From contig CAMYNO010000085.1 of assembly GCA_947259815.1 (NCBI GenBank), forward strand, positions 1-8,766: a stretch of DNA of 8,766 nt, given 5' to 3'. The notes beneath the pieces were generated by a model. It made no database searches. It had not been told where the DNA came from and saw only the letters and a list, made by a program, of their open reading frames with translations. Of this stretch, positions 1-7,800 are shown piece after piece; position 1 is the stretch's first letter, and every line of letters starts with the position of its first letter. The stretch is from an uncultured Parvularculaceae bacterium. GTDB taxonomy: Bacteria > Pseudomonadota > Alphaproteobacteria > Caulobacterales > Parvularculaceae. The position numbers and the translations under genes are program-made.

Positions 1-193
1 CGGCGCCACTGATGTGCAATATCGGCAGCTCTTCCCCATTCGACTTTATGAGCCAGAGTTCAGCGCTGCTTTCCGTATCATCCATACCGCTTGAATTCGG
101 AATTCGTTTTCCCACGAATTGTTCGATTTCCGCTATTGGAATACGTGTATTGTCGAGTATCACATTCTCGCTCTCAAAACTGATTTTTGCCAT
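1..193 (-). CDS. Hypothetical protein, partial (C-terminus beyond left edge)
   Basis: An open frame of 64 codons without a stop runs off the left edge. From ATG at 193 it begins [20 protein letters not shown] and looks like a soluble, beta-strand-rich domain (short hydrophobic stretches alternating with charged turns; later ELWLIKSNGEELPILHI). I do not recognise the family; a PH-like or other small beta domain is only a guess. It overlaps the preceding membrane-protein gene by 34 bases if ATG 193 is used. A GTG at 163-161 in the same frame overlaps that gene's stop as GTGA and has a purine-rich GAGAGCGAG just upstream, so it is an equally possible start (residue 11 of the longer form). No good ribosome site precedes ATG 193. 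A third option is that this is the second half of the preceding gene, separated by a one-base shift. The stretch is AT-rich compared with the rest of the window. Confidence 0.55.
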   Translation of the reverse strand, partial: MAKISFESENVILDNTRIPIAEIEQFVGKRIPNSSGMDDTESSAELWLIKSNGEELPILHISGA

Positions 194-432
194 AGTGCTG
201 CGATATATTGCCCATCCGCATAAGCCCATATTGCTGCTACAATTATAGTTGCAAACCGCCAATCGCCCCCTAACAACACGAACATGACACCAATTATGAG
301 GGGCGCAAAAAAGGCAAGGATATTAAAAAGCGAAATCGAACGCCAACCTCGTATTAAAACGTCTTGGTCATTGACTTCAATCAATGGACCAAGCTGATCC
401 GTTGCATCTGAAGTAGACGTATTGTTGCTCAC
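160..432 (-). CDS. Small hypothetical two-helix membrane protein
   Basis: A 90-residue protein. Residues 1-30 are polar and begin [14 protein letters not shown]. Two hydrophobic segments follow, about residues 33-54 ([20 protein letters not shown] region) and 57-80 ([20 protein letters not shown] region), then a short basic tail (QKSVLRARM). I see no signal peptide and predict an integral inner-membrane hairpin; no family or function is recognised. The start is GTG at 432-430, overlapping the thiolase stop in a GTGA arrangement, with GAGG inside the last thiolase codons four bases upstream, so translation is probably coupled to the thiolase. G+C is about 45% against about 60% for neighbours. 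The protein stops shortly after the second helix, and the -1 frame continues smoothly, so it could be the N-terminal half of a helix-hairpin plus soluble-domain protein broken by a frameshift. Confidence 0.65.
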   Translation of the reverse strand: MSNNTSTSDATDQLGPLIEVNDQDVLIRGWRSISLFNILAFFAPLIIGVMFVLLGGDWRFATIIVAAIWAYADGQYIAALWQKSVLRARM

Positions 433-1625
433 GCTACCTCAAACAGACCGGCTGCGCCCATGCCGCCGCCGACGCACATGGTGCAGACAACATATTTCAC
501 ACCCCGGCGTTTGCCCTCGATCAGCGCATGGCCGACCATCCGCGCGCCGGACATGCCGTAAGGATGGCCGATGGATATGGCGCCGCCATTCACGTTCAGA
601 TTCTCATCGGGAATGCCGAGCTTGTCGCGACAGTAAATCACCTGCACCGCGAAAGCCTCGTTCAGTTCCCAAAGGCCGATATCGTCCATTTTCAGCCCGT
701 GTTTTTCTAGCAGGCGCGGCACGGCGAAGACGGGACCGATACCCATTTCATCGGGATGGGTGCCGGCGACGGCCATGCCCCGATAGATGCCGAGCGGGGA
801 AAGCCCGCGTTTTTCCGCTTCCTTTGCTTCCATGACGACGGCCGCTGATGCGCCGTCGGAAAGCTGCGAGGCGTTGCCGGCGGTGATGTATTTGCCTTCC
901 GAGACTTTCTGCCCGCCCTTGAACACGGTCTTCAGCCCGCCAAGCGCTTCGGCTGTCGTACCCGGGCGGTTGCCTTCGTCTTTTTCCAGCTTTGTTTCGA
1001 CGTCTGAAGTTTCGCCGGTTTCCTTATTCGTGAATTTCATCACCGACGGCATCGCAACGATTTCATCGTCAAACTTGCCGGCCTCTTGTGCTTCATGAGT
1101 ACGTTGCTGCGATTGCGCGGCATATTCGTCCTGCGCCTCGCGTGAAATATTATAGCGATCGGCGACGATCTCCGCCGTCTCGATCATCTGCATATAGGTT
1201 TCGGGCAGGTTCTGGAGCAGCCACGGATCGGGCCGCACGAACATGTCGTTTGTCTGATTAGTGGAAATCGACTCAACGCCGCCGCCGACGGCGACCGTCA
1301 TATTGTCAACGACGACCTGTTTCGCCGCCGTTGCTATCGCCATCATGCCGGAGGCGCATTGCCGGTCGAGGCTCATCCCCGAAACGCCGATGGGAAATCC
1401 AGCGCGCAGCGCCGCCTGTCGCGCGACATTCTGAAACGCCGTCCCCTGCTGGAGCGCGGCGCCCATGACCACGTCCTCGATCTCTTCGAAATCGACCTTG
1501 GCGCGCTCCGCTGCGTTTTTTATCGCATGAGCGCCCAGCGCCTGCGCCGTGGTATTGTTAAAGGCCCCGCGATAGGCCTTGCCGATTGGCGTGCGGGCGG
1601 TGGATACGATGACGGCTTCGCGCAT
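429..1625 (-). CDS. Thiolase (acetyl-CoA C-acyltransferase, FadA-like)
   Basis: A 398-residue, full-length thiolase of the degradative/biosynthetic type (usual length about 390-400). It catalyses thiolytic cleavage of 3-ketoacyl-CoA to acetyl-CoA and a shortened acyl-CoA, or the reverse condensation of two acetyl-CoA; sequence alone does not settle which. The catalytic set is intact: nucleophilic Cys90 in LDRQCASGM, the NEAFAVQ motif near residue 320, His354 in [17 protein letters not shown], and Cys384 in [13 protein letters not shown]. The N-terminus is the typical [22 protein letters not shown] 1625-1623 is preceded by AAGGAG at 1637-1632, six bases upstream, so the start is secure. The enzyme is expected to be cytosolic and would act in beta-oxidation or a related acyl-CoA pathway. 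It diverges from an acyl-CoA carboxylase beta gene across 159 bp and is overlapped at its 3' end by a small membrane-protein gene, suggesting a thiolase-first operon running left. Confidence 0.96.
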   Translation of the reverse strand: MREAVIVSTARTPIGKAYRGAFNNTTAQALGAHAIKNAAERAKVDFEEIEDVVMGAALQQGTAFQNVARQAALRAGFPIGVSGMSLDRQCASGMMAIATAAKQVVVDNMTVAVGGGVESISTNQTNDMFVRPDPWLLQNLPETYMQMIETAEIVADRYNISREAQDEYAAQSQQRTHEAQEAGKFDDEIVAMPSVMKFTNKETGETSDVETKLEKDEGNRPGTTAEALGGLKTVFKGGQKVSEGKYITAGNASQLSDGASAAVVMEAKEAEKRGLSPLGIYRGMAVAGTHPDEMGIGPVFAVPRLLEKHGLKMDDIGLWELNEAFAVQVIYCRDKLGIPDENLNVNGGAISIGHPYGMSGARMVGHALIEGKRRGVKYVVCTMCVGGGMGAAGLFEVA

Positions 1626-1631
1626 GGGGTA

Positions 1632-1637
1632 CTCCTT
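1632..1637 (-). promoter_or_regulatory. Ribosome binding site of the thiolase gene
   Basis: AAGGAG on the minus strand, six bases before ATG 1625. It is the clearest Shine-Dalgarno sequence in the window and fixes the thiolase start. Confidence 0.85.
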
Positions 1638-1656
1638 GGTGGCGATTTCGACTGTC

Positions 1657-1685
1657 TTTTAGACTAGCCGGCGCCCCCACGGCAA
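1657..1685 (-). promoter_or_regulatory. Possible thiolase promoter (weak match)
   Basis: On the minus strand, TTGCCG (1685-1680) and CTAAAA (1662-1657) are separated by 17 bases, which fits the spacing of a housekeeping sigma-factor promoter. The expected transcript start would be near 1650, giving a 5' leader of about 25 bases that includes the AAGGAG ribosome site. The hexamers match the consensus only partly, and the GC-rich spacer makes chance matches likely, so this is a position to test. The -10 box lies within GTCTTTTAGAC (1655-1665), a small inverted repeat (GTCT/AGAC). Confidence 0.25.
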
Positions 1686-1734
1686 AATAGAAATGCAGTT
1701 GCCGCCAAAGCGCGCGAATCGGGGAATGTCACGG

Positions 1735-1748
1735 CGGGGCAAGCCCCG
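1735..1748. repeat. Short GC-rich inverted repeat in divergent promoter region
   Basis: CGGGGC-AA-GCCCCG is a perfect 6-bp inverted repeat (five pairs with a CAAG tetraloop if folded as RNA). It lies 37 bases before the carboxylase start in the divergent 1626-1784 region. It could be a leader hairpin or part of an operator. No T-run follows it, so it is not a convincing terminator. A weak plus-strand promoter candidate (TTGCCG at 1699-1704, 17-base spacer, GGGAAT at 1722-1727) would place it near the start of the transcript. Confidence 0.35.
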
Positions 1749-1784
1749 GCGCCGCAACGAAAAAGAGACGGAAAACACAAACAA

Positions 1785-3407
1785 ATGGCCGTTTTCAAGT
1801 CGAAGATCATTCCCTCCTCAGACACATTCAAGGCCAACCATGCCGGCATATCGGCGCTGGTGGAGAAATTACAGGCGCTGAATGCGCGCGCGCCGGCAAT
1901 GTCCGCATCGCGCAAGGAGCGGTTTGAAAAGCGTGGACAGCTCCTCCCGCGCGAGCGGCTTGCCCGGCTTCTCGACCCCGGCATGCCATGGTTCGAGATC
2001 GGCAATATCGCCGGATATCTTCTCGACACGGATGATGAAGAAAAATCGATCCCGGGCTCCACCATCATGTCGGGCATCGGATTTATAAACGGCGCGCGCT
2101 GCGTCATCGTCAATGACGACAGCGCCATCAAGGCCGGCGCCATGACCGTCGCCGGGGGCTATCGCCTGCAACGGGCGCAGGAAATCGCGCTGAAACAAAA
2201 ACTTCCCTTCATTCATCTTGTTGAAAGCGCCGGCGGCGATCTGATCAATTATACGGTCGAAGGGTTTTTGCGCGGCGGCGCATTGTTCGCCAATCTCGCT
2301 CGCCTTTCCGCCGCCGGCCTTCCCGTCATTTCCGTCCTGCATGGCAGTTCGACGGCGGGCGGCGCCTATATGCCGGGCCTTTCCGATTATGTGATCGCCG
2401 TGAAGGGCCGCGGCAAAGCATTTCTTGCCGGACCGCCCTTGTTAAAAGCCGCCACCGGCGAGATCGCCACGGAAGAAGAACTGGGCGGCGCCGAAATGCA
2501 TGCCGACATTTCCGGGCTCGCAGAGTTTCTGGCCGAGGACGATGGCCACGGGATCGAGATCGCCCGCGAAATTGTAGGCCGTCTCGACTGGAACCGGCGT
2601 TGTCCGGCGCCGCGCGAGAACGCGTTTCGCGAGCCGCTCTATGACGCCGATGAAATCCTCGGCATCGCGCCAACCGACTATCGCAAGCCCTATGATGTGC
2701 GCGAGGTGATGGCGCGGGTCGTCGACGGGTCCGATTTTGCCGTTTTCAAGCCGCGATACGGGGTTTCCACGGTCTGCGTACAGGCAAGCGTTTATGGCAT
2801 GGCCTGCGGCATTATCGGCAATAACGGCCCTATCGACCCCGACGGCGCGACCAAGGCGGCGCAATTCATCCAGCTCTGCGATCAGGCGGATACGCCCCTG
2901 GTCTTTCTGCAGAACACCACCGGCTATCTCGTCGGCAAGCAATATGAACAGGCCGGCATGATCAAGCACGGGTCAAAAATGATCCAGGCGGTGACGAATG
3001 TCCGTGTGCCGCGCATTACATTCATGATCGGCGCAAGCTATGGCGCCGGCAATTACGGCATGTGCGGGCGCGGCTACGACCCGGATTTTGTCGTCAGCTG
3101 GCCGAATGCGTCAACCGGCGTCATGGGCGGCGAACAGGCGGCGCAAGTCATGACCATCGTCGCCGAGGGTCAGGCGGCGGCGAAGGGAACCAAAGTCAAT
3201 CGCGATCAGCTCGCCATGCAGGAAAAAATGCTGACCCATCTTTTCAACCGGCAGGCGGGCGCATTTTATACATCCGGTCATCTTTGCGATGATGGGATGA
3301 TCGACCCGCGCGAGACACGCAAGGCGCTTGGGTTCCTGCTCGCGACCTGTGCGGAAGCACGCAACCGAACCGTGACGCCAAACAGCTTCGGCGTCGCACG
3401 AATGTAG
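1785..3407 (+). CDS. Acyl-CoA carboxylase beta (carboxyltransferase) subunit, geranyl-/methylcrotonyl-CoA carboxylase type (AtuC-like)
   Basis: A 540-residue biotin-dependent carboxyltransferase subunit, the usual length for MccB/AtuC proteins. The family transfers carboxyl from carboxybiotin to a branched unsaturated acyl-CoA (3-methylcrotonyl-CoA in leucine breakdown, geranyl-CoA in acyclic terpene breakdown). The N-terminal crotonase-like half carries the CoA/oxyanion loop SSTAGGAYMPGLSDY (residues 188-202) and FLAGPPLLKAATGE (213-226). The C-terminal half carries NTTGYLVGKQYEQAGM (377-392) and ASYGAGNYGMCGRGYDPDF (417-435), then NASTGVMGGEQAAQV (441-455). From memory of the families, YTVEGFLRGGALFANLARLS (156-175) and TGEIATEEELGGAEMH (224-239) resemble AtuC more than MccB; this is motif-level and not proof of substrate. 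The start agrees with the family N-terminus, but only a weak purine stretch (GAGACGG, about 13 bases upstream) precedes ATG. It is flanked by a divergent thiolase and a convergent efflux operon, so it appears monocistronic, and no alpha subunit is present. Confidence 0.93.
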   Translation: MAVFKSKIIPSSDTFKANHAGISALVEKLQALNARAPAMSASRKERFEKRGQLLPRERLARLLDPGMPWFEIGNIAGYLLDTDDEEKSIPGSTIMSGIGFINGARCVIVNDDSAIKAGAMTVAGGYRLQRAQEIALKQKLPFIHLVESAGGDLINYTVEGFLRGGALFANLARLSAAGLPVISVLHGSSTAGGAYMPGLSDYVIAVKGRGKAFLAGPPLLKAATGEIATEEELGGAEMHADISGLAEFLAEDDGHGIEIAREIVGRLDWNRRCPAPRENAFREPLYDADEILGIAPTDYRKPYDVREVMARVVDGSDFAVFKPRYGVSTVCVQASVYGMACGIIGNNGPIDPDGATKAAQFIQLCDQADTPLVFLQNTTGYLVGKQYEQAGMIKHGSKMIQAVTNVRVPRITFMIGASYGAGNYGMCGRGYDPDFVVSWPNASTGVMGGEQAAQVMTIVAEGQAAAKGTKVNRDQLAMQEKMLTHLFNRQAGAFYTSGHLCDDGMIDPRETRKALGFLLATCAEARNRTVTPNSFGVARM

Positions 3408-3423
3408 CCTTCTACTGTGCGAC
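3393..3423. terminator. Nested inverted repeat spanning both convergent stop codons; likely shared terminator
   Basis: The outer arms GTCGCAC (3393-3399) and GTGCGAC (3417-3423) are perfectly complementary. Inside them GTAG (3404-3407) pairs with CTAC (3412-3415) around a CCTT loop, leaving GAAT/T as an internal loop. The structure covers the TAG of the carboxylase (3405-3407) and touches the last base of the TAG of the outer-membrane factor (3425-3423). With only 15 bp between convergent genes, it is the only candidate for stopping both transcripts. Neither strand has a clear T-run after the hairpin, so a classical intrinsic terminator is not shown; it may block read-through or protect 3' ends. 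Confidence 0.5.
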
Positions 3424-4805
3424 TATTCCCAGTCGCCGCCAAGGGCGAGGTTGAGATTGACCCGCTGCTCCAGCCGCTGGCGCTCGATGGAAACCAGGTT
3501 TCGTTCCGCCGCAAACACGCGCTGCTGGATCGTCAGTACGTCAATGAGATCGGTTTCCCCTTCATCATAGCGAAGGCGGGCGACACGATAGGCTTCCCTG
3601 GCTTCGCTCGCCGCTTCGCTGAGTGAGGAAATACGCTGGTCAAGGACGACGCCCTGATCGAGGCTCGATTCGACCTCGCCAAAGGCCTCAAGCGCCGCCT
3701 GTCCATAGGCGGCGACCGCCTGTTTCTGTTCGGCCGAGGAGATTTGCACCTGCGCATCGCGGGCCCCGCCGTCAAACAAGGGCGCCACGAGATTTCCCGC
3801 CACCGTCCACGCAACATTGGCGGGATCGAGAAGGTTCGACAGCGAGCCGGAAGCGCCGCCAATATTGCTGGTGAGGCTGATGGCCGGCAGTTTCGCCGCC
3901 TTTGCCGCATCGAGGCTGTTGAACGAGGCGGCGACATTGCGCTCCGCCGCGATGAGGTCCGGACGCCGCTCAAGGATTTCCGCCGGAACGCCCGCGGGCG
4001 GCGGCGGCGGCGCCTTGGGCAGTCCGGCGCGCAGTTCAAGCTCTGCGCCGGGATAGCGCCCGAGAAGAACTTCCAGCGCGCGTATCGCATCGCGACGGGC
4101 GCCGGCGGTCGCCGTCAACGTATCCTGCGCGGTCGCGAGGTCGCTTTTCGTCAGCGCAAGATCCTGTGACGACGCGAGACCGTTTTCATATTGCACATTC
4201 ACAATGCGCGCAGTTTCCTGAAGCGCATCCACGGTTTCCTGAGCAACGCCCTCCTGCAGTCCCGCCTCAATCGCAATGAAGTAGCTGCGCGCTACCGCCG
4301 CGGCGATAGAATACTGCGTAAACAGATAATCGGCCTCGGCCGCTTCCGCACTGGCCGACGCCGCCTGTCGGCCGGACCGGATGCGGCCCCACACATCAAG
4401 CTCCCAGTTGAGCTGAACGCCGGCTGTATATTGCGCATTCGATACGCCCGGATCCAGAACGCCGGACTCCGACGCGCCGGTAACAAGATTGACGTTCGGT
4501 TTAAGCGCGGCCCCGGCCTGGCGCGCCAGCGCTCTTGCGCGATCCACATTCGCCGCGGCTGCCTGTAAGTTCCTGTTACCCGCCTGCGCTTCATGAACGA
4601 GTTTTGTCAAAACCGGATCATTGAATGCGGCGACCCAGCCGACTTCAACGTCCCCGACAGCGCGTTGCGCCGCCGCCCACGCTTTCGGCGTTTCCGGCAG
4701 GCTCGCGCGCGCCGCCGCCCCGGCTTCCTCGCGAGAGGTAATATTCGCGCACGCCGTAACCGACAGCGCCGCGACTATATAAAGGCCGCCCTTAAACTTT
4801 CCCAT
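3423..4805 (-). CDS. RND efflux outer-membrane lipoprotein, NodT/OprM (TolC-like) family
   Basis: A 460-residue outer-membrane factor, the usual length for OprM/NodT proteins. It would form a trimeric beta-barrel and alpha-helical tunnel carrying pump substrates across the outer membrane. Residues 1-19 are a lipoprotein signal (basic start, hydrophobic core, lipobox VTAC with Cys19), so the mature protein should be lipid-anchored. Two repeated OEP domains follow, about residues 55-255 and 270-455. Hallmarks are NWELDVWGRIRSG (133-145), a five-proline linker (266-270), ERRPDLIAAE (279-288) and APLFDGGAR (341-349). The long Ala/Glu/Arg-rich helices match the tunnel coiled coils. I chose ATG 4805; GTG 4808 directly before it is an alternative but overlaps the AGGGGGAG ribosome site (4815-4808). 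That site itself overlaps the permease stop, so translation is probably coupled to the RND gene. It is the last gene of the operon. Confidence 0.95.
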   Translation of the reverse strand: MGKFKGGLYIVAALSVTACANITSREEAGAAARASLPETPKAWAAAQRAVGDVEVGWVAAFNDPVLTKLVHEAQAGNRNLQAAAANVDRARALARQAGAALKPNVNLVTGASESGVLDPGVSNAQYTAGVQLNWELDVWGRIRSGRQAASASAEAAEADYLFTQYSIAAAVARSYFIAIEAGLQEGVAQETVDALQETARIVNVQYENGLASSQDLALTKSDLATAQDTLTATAGARRDAIRALEVLLGRYPGAELELRAGLPKAPPPPPAGVPAEILERRPDLIAAERNVAASFNSLDAAKAAKLPAISLTSNIGGASGSLSNLLDPANVAWTVAGNLVAPLFDGGARDAQVQISSAEQKQAVAAYGQAALEAFGEVESSLDQGVVLDQRISSLSEAASEAREAYRVARLRYDEGETDLIDVLTIQQRVFAAERNLVSIERQRLEQRVNLNLALGGDWE

Positions 4806-4813
4806 CACTCCCC

Positions 4814-7800
4814 CTATCCCGCAGCGGTTTCGTCAGCGTTGATGTTAAAGACGATAGCATAGAGCACCGGCACAATAACAAGGGTCAGCAGGGTTGCGAA
4901 GCTGAGGCCGAATACCAATACGACCGCCATGGACCGGAAAAATGCGTCGCCGAAAAGCGGCGCAACGCCCAGAACCGTCGTCATAGAGCCCATCATGACC
5001 GGCCGAACGCGGCTGGCCGCGGAATCGATCACCGCATCATAGCGCGGTTTTCCCTCGCGAATTTCAAGGTCCATCTGATCGACCAGCACGATGGCGTTCT
5101 TGATCAACAGACCTGATAGTGACAACAGGCCAAGGATCGCCATGAATTCCATCGGCGTTCCGGTGGCAATAAGACCGACGGTCACGCCGATGATGGAAAG
5201 CGGCACCACCAGCCAGATCACCAGCGGCTGTCGCAGCGCGTTGAACAGCAGGACAACGACCAGCACCATGGCGAGCAGGCCCATGGGTATCGTCGTTGCA
5301 AGATTTTCGTTCGCCTCCGCCGAAGACCCATATTCACCGTCCCATGTGAGCGAATAGCCGACAGGAAGTTCAATCGCCTCAATCGGCCCGCGTATTCGTC
5401 CCAACAGATCCGACGCCAACTCACCCGGATAGGGATCGCTCTGGGCTTTGATCGTCAAAACCCTGTTTTCGCGCAGCATCTGTCCGTCGCGCCATATCGT
5501 CCGTACACCGTCCATTGTCTCCGAGAGCGGAACGACGGCGCCAGTCGCTGAACTTAACGTTCGGATCTCATAGATGCCGTCGATGCCCTGGCGTTCGCGC
5601 GCCGGCGCGCGCGAGACAATCGGGATCAGCTTATCGCCTTCGCGGTATACGCCGACATTCGTGCCGGAGAAATTCGTTTGCAGGGCGTTGGCGAAATCCT
5701 CCCGCGAGATCCCGAGCCGGCGGCCCTTGCTTTCGGAATAGACAGGCTCGATCACGCTGACGGGCTGGCGCCAGTCATCCTGTATCGACAAAGCGCGACC
5801 GTCGGCGGCCATAATCGCTTTGGCCTCATTCGCGAGGCCGCGCAGGACCACAGCGTCCGGTCCCTGAAATTTTGCTTCAATCTTTGAGCCGCCGCCCGGG
5901 CCCAAGGCAAAGCGCCACACTTTTCCCTGGGCGTTGGGATAATTGCCGTCGATATGGGACTGGATTTGCGGAATCAGCTCGGCGATGCGGTCGAAATCAT
6001 CGACACGCACCAGTAATTGTCCGTATGCGGGGTTCTGCGACTGGAATTGATACACCAGCATGTAGCGCAGGGCGCCGGCGCCGACCAGCGTTTGCACCGC
6101 ATCGACCCCCTCAAGGCCCACCACATGGGCTTCGAGCTTTTTCATATCCGCATCGGTCGTTGTAATATCGGCGCCTTCCGGCAGCCAGTAATCGACAACG
6201 ATCTGCGGGGTCGTCGACGATGGGAAGAAACCGCTTTTGACGAATTGAAAGCCCCAGATCGACGCCGCGAACACAGCGACGGCGCCAACCGCGACCACGC
6301 GCCGGCGCTTTAACGCCCGTCGCACGAAATCCTTGAACGCACGGGTAAACCGGCCATCGACGGGCGCCGCGACACCAGCGGCTTGTTCCTTGAACAGCAA
6401 ATCGCAAAACAGCGGCGTCAATGTCAGTGCGAAAACCCAACTATAGAGCAATGAAATCAGGATGACCCAAAACAGATCGCCCGTGTATTCGGCCGTCGCC
6501 CCCGGCGCGAACCCGATCGGCGCGAAAGCGATAATGCCGACGAGGGTGCCCCCAAGCAGCGGCCATTTCGTTCGACTGACAATTTCCTTGGCAATATCGA
6601 GTTTCTGACGCCCACGCTGAACGCCAATGAGAATACCTTCCGTCACCACAATGGCGTTATCGACGAGCATGCCAAGAGCGATAATCAACGCGCCGAGCGA
6701 TATCCGGTGCATGGGGACGCCGACAAGGTTCATCGTCGCAAGGGTCGCGGAGATCGTCAGCAGCAAAACGGAGCCGATCACGAGACCGGAACGCGCGCCC
6801 ATGAAAATCAGCAGCGTGCCAAGAACAATCGCCAGCGCCAGCGCAACATTCACAGCGAAGTTGCGAACCGATTGATCGACCACTTTCCCCTGATGGTAAT
6901 ATTCATGCAGCTCCATGCCGAGCGGGCGCAGCGACAAGGTCTCGGCAAGTTTTTTGTCGATCCCCTCACCCACTTTGACAACATTTGCGCCAGTGATATT
7001 GGCGACGCCAATGGCAAGCGCCGGCTCGCCATTATAGCGGATCAGGGTAGACGGCGGATCCTGAAACCCGCGCCGCACCGTGGCGATATCCCTTAAATAA
7101 ACGATCGACCCGTCATTCGAGGTCGACACAAGCAGGTTTTCAATCGCCTCAACGGAATTGATGTCGCCTGACGGCGAAATCTCGATACGCTGGTCGCCAA
7201 GTTTGACATCGCCGGCGGAGACGACGGCGATTTGCGTCGACAACGCTGAGTATAAATTCGTGATCGAAACCCCAAGGGCGGCGGCGCGTTCGCGCGAGAT
7301 TTCGACATAGATCACTTCCGTCTGCGCCCCGCCGAAACTGACTTTGCCGACGCCCTCAACCTGTAGCAGATCCTTGCGCAGGTGTTTTGCGTAATCGAGC
7401 AGTTCGTCGGCGGAATACCCCTCGCCGGTCAGGAGAAAATAGAGCCCATACACCTCGCCGAAATCATCGAATACGATTGAACGGACAGCGCCGGGCGGCA
7501 GGTTGCGTTGCGCGTCGTTGACCTTGTTGCGCAGTTTCGTCCAGATGAGTTGCAGATCCGTTTTCGACGGCGAGAATTCGTATTTTATATCGACCTTGAT
7601 TTCCGATGTGCCAGATCGCGAGGTCGACTGGATTTCCTCAACTTCCTGCATTTCCTGGATCGCCGTTTCCAGCGGTTCGGCGATTTCGTTGGCGACTTCT
7701 TCCGGGCTTGCGCCGGGATACTGGGTGAAAATCTGCGCCGTGCGGATCGTGAATTCCGGATCCTCAAAGCGCGGCATGTTGTTATAGGCGATCCAGCCGC

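Noticed and set aside
12..248. Plus-strand open frame of 78 codons opposite the small membrane gene region
   Set aside because: It lies antisense to two better-supported minus-strand frames, has low-complexity Ser/Ile content, no ribosome site and no recognisable domain.
1735..1748. GC-rich hairpin as a terminator
   Set aside because: No T-run follows on either strand, and it lies between divergent genes where no transcript is expected to end.
1664..2342. Minus-strand open frames opposite the start of the carboxylase gene
   Set aside because: They are antisense to a clear full-length carboxyltransferase; their composition follows the GC-rich third positions of that gene.
3744..4169. Plus-strand open frame of 141 codons inside the outer-membrane factor gene
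   Set aside because: It is arginine-rich and antisense to a recognised OprM/NodT protein, which is typical of a shadow frame in GC-rich DNA.
4066..4600. Possible repeats in the Ala/Glu-rich outer-membrane factor coding region
   Set aside because: The similarity is the expected internal duplication of the outer-membrane efflux domain and helix composition, with no exact nucleotide repeat seen.
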